Shown here piece after piece: positions 1 through 12,162 of a DNA stretch of 64,000 nt. The DNA lies in assembly GCA_963704875.1 (NCBI GenBank), contig CAVPIA010000008.1:434001-498000 (forward strand), in the 5' to 3' direction. The position numbers were made by a program, and so were the translations under genes. The stretch is from CAMYOC01 sp963704875 (GTDB lineage Bacteria; Pseudomonadota; Gammaproteobacteria; Steroidobacterales; XN24). Below the pieces are notes generated by a model that did no database searches, was not told the DNA's origin, and was given only the letters and a program-made list of their open reading frames with translations. The first letter of the stretch is position 1; each line of letters starts with the position of its first letter.

Positions 1-33
1 CAGGCCGACCAGCTGGCGGCACTGGCCGACTAA
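1..33 (+). CDS. 3' end of an upstream gene (partial)
   Basis: The first 33 bases read in frame 1 as a ten-residue C-terminus (QADQLAALAD) followed by a TAA stop at 31-33. Nothing in so short a tail identifies the product. It lies 45 bases upstream of the cysteine synthase-like gene on the same strand, so the two may be cotranscribed. Confidence 0.5.
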   Translation, partial: QADQLAALAD

Positions 34-78
34 AGCAGCACACAAAGACACTCTTCGGATACGGACGGCCCGTCGCGC

Positions 79-1101
79 ATGGAGACCTACGACAGCATAT
101 TGGCGGCGATTGGCCGCACCCCATTGATCCGCTTGCATGCGGCCTCGGCCGTGACCGGCTGCGAAATTCTCGGCAAGGCCGAATTCCTCAATCCAGGCGG
201 CTCGGTCAAGGATCGCGCCGCCCTGGGCATGATCCGCGAAGCCGAGCGTCAGGGCCTGTTGCGGCCGGGAGCAACCATCGTCGAGGGGACTGCAGGCAAC
301 ACCGGCATCGGTATCGCCCTGGTGGGCAATGCGCTGGGCTACCGGAGCATCATCGTGATGCCGAAAACTCAAAGCGAAGAGAAAATCGAGACGCTGCGAG
401 CCTATGGCGCGGAACTCCGCCTGATCCCGGCGGTGCCGTACAAGAACCCGGAACACTTTGTTCACACCTCGCGACGATTGGCCGAAAGCATGAACAAGGC
501 AGCGCCGGGCAGCGCGTTCTGGGCCAATCAGTTCGACAACGTGGCCAACAGCCGCTATCACGAGGAAACCACGGGTGTGGAGATCTGGACCCAGACCGGC
601 GGCAAAGTGGATGGATTCGTCTGCGCGATGGGCACCGGCGGCACCCTGGCGGGCGTGGGTCGCGCGCTCAAGCAACGTAAGCCCGCGGTCACCATTGCGC
701 TCTCCGACCCCGGTGGTTCAGGCCTGTTTGGCTACTATGACCAGGGCGAGATCGCAATCGAGGGCAGCTCGATCACCGAAGGTATCGGCAATAGCCGGAT
801 CACCGCCAACATGGAGCGCGCACCGGTCGACGTCGCGTTTAGGATCGAGGACGCCGATGCCATCCCGATGGTTTACCGGCTGCTGGCGGAGGAAGGCCTG
901 TGCCTGGGCGGCTCCAGCGGGATCAATGTCTGCGGTGCCATTCGCCTGGCACAGCGCCTCGGCCCCGGCCACACGATCGTGACCGTGCTGTGCGATTCAG
1001 GCCTGCGTTACAGCAAACGTCTGTTCAATGCCGAGTTCCTCGCCGGGAAAGGCCTGCCGGTGCCGGAATTTCTGCTCAGCCAGGAGTACCGGCTCAGCTA
1101 A
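79..1101 (+). CDS. cysK: Cysteine synthase A-like PLP enzyme
   Basis: Fold-type II PLP enzyme of 340 residues, expected to replace the acetyl group of O-acetylserine with sulfide to give cysteine in the cytosol. The PLP-binding lysine is K44 in NPGGSVKD. The substrate loop reads EGTAGNTG near residue 70 and the phosphate-binding loop GTGGT near 188. It is about 20-30 residues longer than classical CysK, with a C-terminal extension ending EFLLSQEYRLS, and lacks CBS domains. The ATG at 79 gives the standard N-terminus leading into IGRTPLIRL. Its 3' end overlaps the convergent membrane-protein gene by 8 bases. A role on another O-activated serine or homoserine cannot be excluded from sequence. 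Confidence 0.85.
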   Translation: METYDSILAAIGRTPLIRLHAASAVTGCEILGKAEFLNPGGSVKDRAALGMIREAERQGLLRPGATIVEGTAGNTGIGIALVGNALGYRSIIVMPKTQSEEKIETLRAYGAELRLIPAVPYKNPEHFVHTSRRLAESMNKAAPGSAFWANQFDNVANSRYHEETTGVEIWTQTGGKVDGFVCAMGTGGTLAGVGRALKQRKPAVTIALSDPGGSGLFGYYDQGEIAIEGSSITEGIGNSRITANMERAPVDVAFRIEDADAIPMVYRLLAEEGLCLGGSSGINVCGAIRLAQRLGPGHTIVTVLCDSGLRYSKRLFNAEFLAGKGLPVPEFLLSQEYRLS

Positions 1102-1978
1102 GCGACGCTTGCGGCTGGCCATCGTCCCCGGACGCCGCGCCCCGCGCCAGCAGATCGTAATACAGCGATACCGTCAGACCGGCGCCAAACAACATATAGC
1201 CGACGCCAAACAGGGGATTGAGAATCCAGCCCAGTATGCCGGACAAGGTTTCCGGGTGAAGGAGCTGGATCAGCAGCGTGACCGCCAGCCCCAGTACCAG
1301 AGTCACCGCAATGTTCAGCAGGACGACCAGCAGGAACAGCCAGGAGATCCGCAGCCAGCAAGGCCATACCAGCCGCGTGCTACGCGACAGCGACGCGATC
1401 GGGCCTGTGTTTTCCAGCACCGGCAGCGCCGGTCCGAGCATCAGGATCAGCGTCAGGATCCCGCCGATAGTCACCGCCAACAGCATCAGCACCAGGGCCA
1501 GCATGCCGTCCAGTGCGACAAAGGCGCGCGCCATCAGCGCCATGGAAAGCACCAGAATAAAAGCCACCAGCAATGACGCACCGATCATGGCCGGCACCCG
1601 GCGCAGCGCCCCGATCGGTGACACCGGATCCTGTGTCGAGGCGTCGCCCGGTCTGGCAGCGCGTTGCATATGCTGTAACAGCAGCGCGAACACCCACATC
1701 AGCAACAGGATGTTGACCAGACCATAGAGACCGAGCGCCACCGCAGCAGTGGGTTCGGACACCAGCGGAACCGTCTGCTCAGGCACACCAAAGCCAAGAT
1801 CGTAGGGATCGATACCGGTCAGTGCTCGCATCGTCGGGCCGATGAGAAGGTAGATGAGTACTGTTATCAGGACCGGACCCCAGGCGCCCGATAATGCGCG
1901 CAAAGCGAGCCTGAATCCGTCAACAATCACCGTCATCACGCCACGCGGCTGGTCGAAATACGGATCCGGGCCAGTCAT
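1094..1978 (-). CDS. Multi-pass inner-membrane protein of unknown function
   Basis: Predicted 294-residue membrane protein with about six hydrophobic segments (around the WGPVLITVLIYLLIG stretch, the LVNILLLMWVFALLL stretch, then four more) and a short charged C-terminus. I recognise no catalytic motif. It loosely resembles the BPSS1780-type family of uncharacterised proteobacterial membrane proteins, which is a guess. The ATG at 1978 is preferred over a TTG at 2011 because GGGAGG lies about 9 bases upstream of it. It follows the transsulfuration pair on the same strand by 42 bases, so it may be the distal gene of that transcript. It is convergent with, and overlaps, the cysK-like gene. Confidence 0.6.
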   Translation of the reverse strand: MTGPDPYFDQPRGVMTVIVDGFRLALRALSGAWGPVLITVLIYLLIGPTMRALTGIDPYDLGFGVPEQTVPLVSEPTAAVALGLYGLVNILLLMWVFALLLQHMQRAARPGDASTQDPVSPIGALRRVPAMIGASLLVAFILVLSMALMARAFVALDGMLALVLMLLAVTIGGILTLILMLGPALPVLENTGPIASLSRSTRLVWPCWLRISWLFLLVVLLNIAVTLVLGLAVTLLIQLLHPETLSGILGWILNPLFGVGYMLFGAGLTVSLYYDLLARGAASGDDGQPQASLS

Positions 1979-2020
1979 TCCCTGTCCTCCCTGTTCAAGC
2001 TCCATCCTCAATCATCACCC

Positions 2021-3187
2021 TCAGTCTTCGCCAAGCGCGCGCTCAAGATCTGCGATCAGGTCTTCCGGATCTTCGATCCCGACGGAAAGACGGATCAGAT
2101 CATCGCTGATTCCCAGCGCCGTCCGCCGGGCTTCCGGGACAGACGCATGGGTCATGATGGCAGGATGCTCGATCAGACTCTCGACCCCGCCAAGGCTCTC
2201 GGCCAGCGCAAAGATCTTGCAGCGCTCCAGCATGGCGCGTGCGGCATCCAGCCCGCCGGCAATAAAAAATGTAACGATGCCGCCACCGCCGCGCATCTGC
2301 CGGATCGCGAGCTCATGTTGCGGATGTGACTCCAGTGCAGGGTAGATCACCCGGGTTACTGCCGGATGGGCCTCCAGCCAGTTGGCAATCGCGCCTGCAT
2401 TGCTGACATGACGTTCCATCCGCAGCGCGAGCGTCTTCAGCCCACGCAAAGCCAGAAAGCTGTCGAACGGCCCCAGAATGGCGCCGGCAGAATTTTGCAG
2501 GAACCCCAGTTTTTCTGCCAGCTTCTCATTCCTGACCACCGCCACACCGCCGACCATGTCGGAATGACCATTGAGGAACTTGGTCGCGGAATGGATCACG
2601 ATGTCGGCCCCGAGCTCCAGCGGCCGTTGCGCCCAGGGCGTGGCAAAGGTGTTGTCGACAACCACCAGGATGCCGCGCTGGCGCGCAATATCCACCACCG
2701 CAGACAGATCCACCAGCTTGAGCATCGGGTTGGTGGGTGTTTCCACCCATATCATCGCAGTCTCGGGCTGCAGGGCGTCTTCCAGGGCGGCGGTATCGGA
2801 CAGATCGGCATAGCTGAACTGGTGACCCGCAGAGCGTGCCCGCACGCGATCAAACAGTCTTCCGGTACCCCCATACAGATCGTCCATTGCGACGATATGG
2901 CTACCTGCATCAAGTAACTCGAGCACCGTCGCAATCGCCGCCATGCCCGAAGCGAAAGCAAAGCCATGACTACCGCTCTCCAGGTCCGCCACACAGCGTT
3001 CAAACGCCATTCGCGTTGGATTCTGGCTGCGCGAGTATTCATAGCCCAGGTGCTTGCCGGGGCTGGATTGAACGTAAGTCGACGTCGCATAGATCGGCGG
3101 CATGATGGCGCCGGTTGCCGGATCCGGCGCCTGACCCGCGTGGATGCTGCGGGTAGCAAAACCGGCCTTGCTCTTATCATTCTTCAT
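2021..3187 (-). CDS. Cystathionine gamma-lyase/gamma-synthase family PLP enzyme
   Basis: A 388-residue member of the Cys/Met-metabolism PLP family (fold type I). Motifs seen: the YSRSQNPT substrate/PLP loop near residue 51, FASGMAAI near 78, ETPTNPML near 149, DNTFATP near 178, and the Schiff-base lysine K203 in HSATKFLNGHSD. The family includes cystathionine gamma-synthase (MetB), gamma-lyase (MctB/CGL) and beta-lyase (MetC). Sequence alone does not separate them cleanly, but an 11-base overlap with an upstream cystathionine beta-synthase gene argues for gamma-lyase in reverse transsulfuration (cystathionine to cysteine). The ATG at 3187 lies inside the 3' end of the beta-synthase gene, so translational coupling is likely. 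Confidence 0.85.
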   Translation of the reverse strand: MKNDKSKAGFATRSIHAGQAPDPATGAIMPPIYATSTYVQSSPGKHLGYEYSRSQNPTRMAFERCVADLESGSHGFAFASGMAAIATVLELLDAGSHIVAMDDLYGGTGRLFDRVRARSAGHQFSYADLSDTAALEDALQPETAMIWVETPTNPMLKLVDLSAVVDIARQRGILVVVDNTFATPWAQRPLELGADIVIHSATKFLNGHSDMVGGVAVVRNEKLAEKLGFLQNSAGAILGPFDSFLALRGLKTLALRMERHVSNAGAIANWLEAHPAVTRVIYPALESHPQHELAIRQMRGGGGIVTFFIAGGLDAARAMLERCKIFALAESLGGVESLIEHPAIMTHASVPEARRTALGISDDLIRLSVGIEDPEDLIADLERALGED

Positions 3188-4565
3188 GGCGGAAACTCTG
3201 GTGGAGGCGACGCAGATAATTCAAAACGTCACTACGGGTGATCAGGCCCAGGAACACCTGGCCCTCCTCGTCTGTGACCGCCGCATAGGAATCGCCATGC
3301 AGCAACGCTACAAGATTATTCAGCGCGGTCTGGCGGTCAAGTTGCAGGAACGAGGTGCGCATGGCCTCGCGCACCGGCTGGTCGAGCAGATCGGGCTTGC
3401 CAAACGCGAACCGCAGGATGTCATCTTCGGTCACCACGCCAACCAGACGATCCTCCTCCATCACCGGCAATTGAGAGAAACCCGCATTTCGCAGGCGGTT
3501 GTGCGCAGTAGTCAGGATGTCGTCAGGACCCACAGTAATGGTCGCGCGCTGGCCGTGCGGCCGTCCGATCAGGTCACGCAAATCACCAAAATGCTCGCGT
3601 TCGATAAACCCCTGATCTTCCATCCAGAAGTCGTTGTAAAGCTTGGACAGGTATTTGTTGCCGGTATCGCAGGCGAAAACGACCACCCGCTTGGGTTCGG
3701 TCTGTTCGCGGCAATAGCGCAATGCGGCAGCGAGCAATGTGCCCGACGAAGAACCGGCAAGCACGCCCTCCTTGCCCAGTAATTCGCGGGCAGTGGCGAA
3801 GGACTCCGCGTCGCTGATGGTGTATGCCGCGCGCACCTGGGACAGGTCGCAGATATCGGGGATGAAATCCTCGCCGATACCTTCGACCAGCCAACTGCCG
3901 CTGGGTCCGATCTCGCCCGTCTTGATGTAATCGGCAAGGATCGACCCTTCGGGATCCGCCAGTACCAGGTCGACCGCTGGCGCCTCGCGCTGCAGGAAGC
4001 TGGTCAGGCCGCTGATCGTGCCGCTGCTGCCGACGCCCAGCACGATCGCGTCCAGATCATGGTCCATCTGCTCCCAGATCTCAGGACCCGTGGTCTCTTC
4101 ATGGGCCTTGGGATTGTCCGGGTTGCCAAACTGATTGATGAAATACGCACCAGTTTCGTCGGCGATACGGCGCGCCAGATCCTGGTAATACTCGGGATGG
4201 CCTCTGGCGACGTCGGAGCGGGTGAGCACGATATCCGCCCCCATGGCGCGCAGATTGAAGATCTTCTCCTGGCTCATCTTGTCTGGCAGCACCAATACCA
4301 GGCGGTAGCCTTTTTGCGCAGCTACCAGCGCAAGACCGATCCCGGTATTGCCAGCCGTAGCTTCCACCAGCGTGTCGCCAGGCTTGATGTCACCCCGGCT
4401 CTCGGCCCGCTCGATCATGGAAATGCCGATACGATCCTTGATCGATCCGCCTGGATTCATCAATTCAAGCTTGAGAAAGAGCCGGCATGGGCCCGTGTCC
4501 AGTCGGCTCACCTCAAGCAAGGGTGTATTGCCAACCATCTCGAGAACATTGCGGTAGTGCGTCAT
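3177..4565 (-). CDS. Cystathionine beta-synthase with C-terminal CBS pair
   Basis: A 462-residue enzyme predicted to condense serine (or O-acetylserine) with homocysteine to give cystathionine. The N-terminal catalytic core has PLP lysine K43 in NPGGSIKDR, the ATAGNTG substrate loop near residue 69, and the glycine loop GVGSSGT. Residues from about 335 to the end form two CBS motifs (around GRPHGQRATITVGPDDI and REAMRTSFLQLDRQT), a Bateman module that commonly binds adenosyl ligands. There is no haem-binding N-terminal extension, as usual for bacterial forms. It is transcribed with the overlapping gamma-lyase-type gene and diverges from prmC. With metH and metF nearby, homocysteine can be partitioned between remethylation and cysteine formation. 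Confidence 0.88.
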   Translation of the reverse strand: MTHYRNVLEMVGNTPLLEVSRLDTGPCRLFLKLELMNPGGSIKDRIGISMIERAESRGDIKPGDTLVEATAGNTGIGLALVAAQKGYRLVLVLPDKMSQEKIFNLRAMGADIVLTRSDVARGHPEYYQDLARRIADETGAYFINQFGNPDNPKAHEETTGPEIWEQMDHDLDAIVLGVGSSGTISGLTSFLQREAPAVDLVLADPEGSILADYIKTGEIGPSGSWLVEGIGEDFIPDICDLSQVRAAYTISDAESFATARELLGKEGVLAGSSSGTLLAAALRYCREQTEPKRVVVFACDTGNKYLSKLYNDFWMEDQGFIEREHFGDLRDLIGRPHGQRATITVGPDDILTTAHNRLRNAGFSQLPVMEEDRLVGVVTEDDILRFAFGKPDLLDQPVREAMRTSFLQLDRQTALNNLVALLHGDSYAAVTDEEGQVFLGLITRSDVLNYLRRLHQSFRHEE

Positions 4566-4578
4566 GCAGTCTCCGGGA

Positions 4579-4616
4579 TAATCCTGCTTGGATTAGAATA
4601 ACCTTGCGCAAAGGTT
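4579..4616. promoter_or_regulatory. Two adjacent inverted repeats in the CBS/prmC divergent gap
   Basis: The 82-base gap between the divergent starts holds TAATCC (4579-4584) / GGATTA (4590-4595) with a 5-base loop, then AACCTT (4600-4605) / AAGGTT (4611-4616) with a 5-base loop. Both are exact 6-bp inverted repeats. They could be operator half-sites for either divergent transcript; no known consensus was matched. Confidence 0.35.
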
Positions 4617-4647
4617 CGCGCATTCTACGCCAGGGCGGCGGAGACGG

Positions 4648-5505
4648 ATGAAGTACAAGAGCGAATTCGAACTGGCCAATTATCTGGGCGATGCTGTGAC
4701 GGTGCTGGCCTCGCGCTCCGATAGCCCGCGCCTGGATGCGGAGATCCTGCTCGGCATCGTGCTGCGCAAGCCCCGCAGCTATCTGCATGCCTGGCCGGAG
4801 AGGATGCTCTCGGAGCAGGAGCGCCATCTGTTTGATCTACTGATCCGGCGGCGATTCTCCAGCGAACCCATGGCCTATATCACTGGCGTCCGCGAATTCT
4901 GGTCGATGCCGCTGCGGGTCAACCGAAGCGTGCTGATCCCGCGACCGGAGACCGAACTGCTGGTCGAAAAGGCACTTGCGCATATCCCCGAGGACGAGGA
5001 AGTGCGCGTACTGGACCTGGGTACCGGCAGCGGCGCGATCGCGCTGGCGATTGCGCGTGAACGGCCGATGGCTGAAGTGATCGGTCTGGACATCTCCGAG
5101 GACGCGCTGAAGATAGCCCAGCTGAACGCAAAGATGTTCAAGATCGAAAACGTCGAATTCATCCCCAGCGACTGGTTTGACGCAGTGCGCGGACAGAAAT
5201 TCAACGTGGTTTTGTCCAACCCGCCGTATGTCATCAATCGTGACGAATTTCTGCTCGCCGGAGATCTGCGGTTCGAGCCCCAGACCGCGCTGGCCGCGGG
5301 CGACGATGGTCTCGAAGCGTTCGGCGCGATCATCGACCGCGCGCACAACTACATCGTGCGTCAGGGCTGGCTGCTGTTCGAACATGGCCATGATCAGGAG
5401 CGAGCGGTGCGCCGGATGCTCGAGGCTCAGCGCTACTACGACATCGCCTGTTACCAGGATGCGGCAGGTCATGACCGGGTGACCGAATGCCGGTTCGTGG
5501 AGTAA
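4648..5505 (+). CDS. prmC: Release factor glutamine methyltransferase PrmC
   Basis: A 285-residue SAM-dependent methyltransferase that N5-methylates the glutamine of the GGQ motif in release factors RF1 and RF2. Seen: a helical N-terminal substrate domain (about 1-90), the RFSSEPMAYITG motif before it, PRPETELLVE, SAM motif I VLDLGTGSGAIALA near residue 127, and the diagnostic catalytic NPPYV near 190. The length matches the family. Upstream is an 82-base divergent gap; moeB follows after 6 bases. The usual upstream partner prfA is absent, so this pair has moved from the common hemA-prfA-prmC order. Confidence 0.93.
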   Translation: MKYKSEFELANYLGDAVTVLASRSDSPRLDAEILLGIVLRKPRSYLHAWPERMLSEQERHLFDLLIRRRFSSEPMAYITGVREFWSMPLRVNRSVLIPRPETELLVEKALAHIPEDEEVRVLDLGTGSGAIALAIARERPMAEVIGLDISEDALKIAQLNAKMFKIENVEFIPSDWFDAVRGQKFNVVLSNPPYVINRDEFLLAGDLRFEPQTALAAGDDGLEAFGAIIDRAHNYIVRQGWLLFEHGHDQERAVRRMLEAQRYYDIACYQDAAGHDRVTECRFVE

Positions 5506-5511
5506 GCAGGC

Positions 5512-6267
5512 ATGGATAGCGATTGGCGGATTCGATACGGGCGGCACATTGGTCTGTCTGAAATCGGGGAAACCGGCCAGCAGCGGGTGTCCCAGTCAGC
5601 TGCGCTGCTGGTCGGGCTCGGGGGGCTGGGTGTGCCGGTCGCGAGTTATCTCGCCGGCGCAGGCGTCGGCACCCTGTATCTGAACGATTTCGACACCGTG
5701 GATCTGTCCAATCTGCACCGACAGGTGCTTTACACCACAGACGATATCGGACGCCGCAAGACCGATGTAGCGCGCGAACGGTTGATGGCGCTCAACCCGC
5801 AGGTCAATTTGACGACGCTCAGCGAACGATTGAACGCTGCCGGGCTGCAGGAAATAGCCGAGCGCGCCACCGTGGTACTCGATTGCAGCGATAATTTCGC
5901 CACCCGTTTTGCGGTTAACGACGCCACCCTGGCGGCGCGGCGGCCGCTGGTATCCGGCGCAGCGATTCGTATGGAAGGCCAGCTGGCGGTGTTCCGCAAT
6001 GACCTCGACCAGGGCCCGTGCTACCGCTGCCTGTATCAAGAGGGCGGCGACGATCTCGAAAACTGTAGCGGCGGCGGCATCCTGGGTCCGGTCGTCGGCG
6101 CGGTCGGCGCACTGATGGCGGTGGAAGCACTGAAGCTGATCACCGGCGTCGGTGATTGCGACGGTAATCGATTTAGCGTTTACGACGGCTGGCGTGGCGA
6201 ATGGCGCAACCTGGGGCTGGTCGCCGATCCTGAGTGCCCGAGCTGCGCGCGTTTCAGATCTCGCTGA
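5512..6267 (+). CDS. moeB: MoeB/ThiF-type sulfur-carrier adenylyltransferase
   Basis: A 251-residue E1-like enzyme that adenylates the C-terminal glycine of a ubiquitin-like sulfur carrier (MoaD for molybdopterin, or ThiS). The ATP-binding loop is LLVGLGGLGVPVASYLAGAG near residue 31; the family motif DFDTVDLSNLHRQVL follows near 60 with the catalytic arginine, and DCSDNFATR lies near 124. Zinc-binding cysteines appear as CYRCLY and near the end as CPSC. It starts 6 bases after prmC and its end overlaps the convergent aminotransferase by 14 bases. MoeB and ThiF cannot be separated on sequence alone; the prmC-moeB pairing favours MoeB. Confidence 0.85.
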   Translation: MDSDWRIRYGRHIGLSEIGETGQQRVSQSAALLVGLGGLGVPVASYLAGAGVGTLYLNDFDTVDLSNLHRQVLYTTDDIGRRKTDVARERLMALNPQVNLTTLSERLNAAGLQEIAERATVVLDCSDNFATRFAVNDATLAARRPLVSGAAIRMEGQLAVFRNDLDQGPCYRCLYQEGGDDLENCSGGGILGPVVGAVGALMAVEALKLITGVGDCDGNRFSVYDGWRGEWRNLGLVADPECPSCARFRSR

Positions 6268-7483
6268 CCCGGTAGCTGTGTAACAGCTCCTCGATACGGT
6301 CCATGGCCTCGCCGATGACCGTCCGCTCCGGCAGCGTGGTGATGCGGAAGTGATCGCAATAAGGCACGTTGAAGCTGATCCCGGGCGCGACCAGCACATG
6401 CTTGTGCTCCAGCAGGTCCATCGCGAACTGGTAATCATCGAAATCCGGCAGCTGCCCGGTCTTCACTCTTGGGAAGGCATACATCGCGCCCATCGGCGGC
6501 GTCAGCTCAAGGAATTCACTGGCCGCTACCTTGTCCAGAACCGCCTGCCGCGAGCGGTACAGACGCCCGTCTTCACCGACCAGTTCGCCAACGCTCTGGA
6601 ATCCTCCCAGTGCGGTCTGCACCGCCCACTGGCCAGGAACATTGCTGCACAGGCGCAGCGCGGCCAGCAACTCCAGCGCATCCGAGTATCCGCTGGTATT
6701 TTCGCGGTTTCCGGTCATCACCAGCCATCCGACCCTGTAGCCGCAGGCCCGATAGACTTTGGACAAGCCGCTGAAAGTGACGCAAAGCGTGTCCTCGACC
6801 AGCGTGGCCATCGGCACAAACCCGGCGCCGTCATAGGTCATCTGGTCATAGATCTCGTCGCTGAACAGGACCAGATGATGGCGTTCAGCAATAGCGGCAA
6901 TCGCCTCAAGCACCTCGCGCGGGTAGACCGCGCCGGTCGGGTTGTTCGGGTTGATCAAGACCAGCGCACGGGTGCGCTCGGTGATCAGCGCCTCGATCTC
7001 CTCCGGGTCCGGGATCCAGTCGCGTTCGGGCCGACAGGCATAGTGCACCGGTTTGCCGTCATTGAGGACGGTGGCCGCGGTCCACAGCGGGTAATCGGGG
7101 CTTGGCAGCAGGACCTCATCTCCGGCATTGAGCAGCGCGCGCAAGGCCAGATCGATCAGTTCGCTGACGCCATTGCCGATAAACACGTCTTCGGCGGTGA
7201 CTTCGAGTACACCACGGCTCTGCTGCTGCATGACCACTGCTTCGCGGGCAGGAAATATGCCTTTTTGATGGCTGTAGGGCTCGCTGGCACCGAGGTTTTC
7301 GATCATCGCCAGACGCATGGTCTCCGGCGTGCGATAACCGAACAGTCCTGGATTTCCGATGTTCAGCGCAATGATCTCGTAGCCCATCTTCTCCAGTTCC
7401 AGCGCCCGCCGTGCCAGCCGGCCACGGATTTCATAACGGACACCGGCGAGCCGCTGGCTACCATTGATATTGAATTGCGTCAT
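6254..7483 (-). CDS. alaA: AlaA-type alanine/valine aminotransferase
   Basis: A 409-residue class I/II PLP aminotransferase, close in length to E. coli AlaA (405), which makes alanine from pyruvate and glutamate. Visible motifs: IALNIGNPGLFGYRTPE near the N-terminus, PNNPTGAVYP, SDEIYDQM with the PLP-contacting Asp/Tyr, the Schiff-base lysine in FSGLSKVYRACGYRVGW, and an arginine near the end (HFRITTLPE) that binds the substrate carboxylate. Another role in branched-chain or phenylalanine transamination is possible. It lies 90 bases downstream of metH on the same strand and could be its distal partner, although no terminator or promoter was resolved between them. Confidence 0.82.
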   Translation of the reverse strand: MTQFNINGSQRLAGVRYEIRGRLARRALELEKMGYEIIALNIGNPGLFGYRTPETMRLAMIENLGASEPYSHQKGIFPAREAVVMQQQSRGVLEVTAEDVFIGNGVSELIDLALRALLNAGDEVLLPSPDYPLWTAATVLNDGKPVHYACRPERDWIPDPEEIEALITERTRALVLINPNNPTGAVYPREVLEAIAAIAERHHLVLFSDEIYDQMTYDGAGFVPMATLVEDTLCVTFSGLSKVYRACGYRVGWLVMTGNRENTSGYSDALELLAALRLCSNVPGQWAVQTALGGFQSVGELVGEDGRLYRSRQAVLDKVAASEFLELTPPMGAMYAFPRVKTGQLPDFDDYQFAMDLLEHKHVLVAPGISFNVPYCDHFRITTLPERTVIGEAMDRIEELLHSYRVSEI

Positions 7484-7573
7484 CGGGATTTCCTGCAGCG
7501 AGATGGCGTCAGTCTCGCGCGGCGGCGACGGCGAATCAAGCGGTACTGGCAGTCTCCGCCCGGGCCGTGAATC

Positions 7574-11263
<3,690 letters not shown>

Positions 11264-11273
11264 GAGGCCTCCC

Positions 11274-12143
11274 TCAAGCGCTCTTTGCCAGTTGCGCCGG
11301 CCGCAAACCGAGGCTGTGGCAGATCGCGAAACTCAGTTCACATCGATTAAGAGTGTAGAAGTGGAAATCTTCCACGCCATGGCGGCGTAATGCCTGCACC
11401 TGCTCTATCGCCACGCTGGCAGCAATCATGCGCCGGGTCTCAGGGTCGTCATCAAGCCCGTCAAAACGCTGCTGCAGCCAATCCGGGACGCTGGCCCCAC
11501 AGCGTTCGGCGAATCTGAGCAACTGCGGGAAACGGGTGATGGGCAGGATCCCGGGCACTATAGGCACCTCGATTCCCGCCGCCGCGCAGAGGTCGCGGAA
11601 ACGCAGAAAACGATCGGTATCAAAAAAGAACTGGGTCACCGCACGGCTGGCGCCCGCATCGATCTTCCGTTTCAGATTTTCCAGATCGCTCAGCGGTGAG
11701 CTGGCTTCAGGATGAACCTCGGGGTAGGCAGCAACACTGATATCGAAATCCGCCACCGATTTCAGCCCACTGACCAAATCAGCGGCATAGGCGAAGCCGC
11801 CCGCGTGCGGCTCGTAGTTAAGGTCGCCGGCCGGTGGGTCACCGCGCAGAGCGACGATCTGCCTGATGCCCATGGCGTGGTATTCGCGGGCGATATCCAG
11901 CACCTGCTCACGCGGCGCGCCAATACAGGTCAGATGCGGCGCACAGGTCAAGCCGGTCTCGCGAACGATCCGCTCGACCACACGGTGGGTACGTTCGCGG
12001 GTCGATCCATCGGCACCATAAGTCACCGAGACAAATGAAGGATTCAGCGGTGCGAGCCGCTTTACCGAATGCCACAGGCGCTCTGCCATCGCGTCGGTGG
12101 CCGGTGGAAAGAACTCAAACGAAACACGTGGTAGTGCTGTCAT
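11274..12143 (-). CDS. metF: 5,10-methylenetetrahydrofolate reductase MetF
   Basis: A 289-residue flavoprotein that reduces methylene-THF to 5-methyl-THF, the methyl donor for the adjacent MetH. The N-terminus RVSFEFFPP carries the conserved catalytic glutamate, followed by SVTYGADGSTRERT, the folate-contacting RGDPP, the SSPLSDLENLKRKIDAGA segment and the flavin/NADH-contacting TQFFFD. The ATG at 12143 is chosen because it gives the conserved start MTALPRVSFEFFPP; the frame is open further upstream but that part codes for nothing recognisable and overlaps sahR. The gap to sahR is 19 bases and to metH 10 bases. Confidence 0.95.
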   Translation of the reverse strand: MTALPRVSFEFFPPATDAMAERLWHSVKRLAPLNPSFVSVTYGADGSTRERTHRVVERIVRETGLTCAPHLTCIGAPREQVLDIAREYHAMGIRQIVALRGDPPAGDLNYEPHAGGFAYAADLVSGLKSVADFDISVAAYPEVHPEASSPLSDLENLKRKIDAGASRAVTQFFFDTDRFLRFRDLCAAAGIEVPIVPGILPITRFPQLLRFAERCGASVPDWLQQRFDGLDDDPETRRMIAASVAIEQVQALRRHGVEDFHFYTLNRCELSFAICHSLGLRPAQLAKSA

Positions 12144-12162
12144 GACAGGCTCCAGGGGAATT

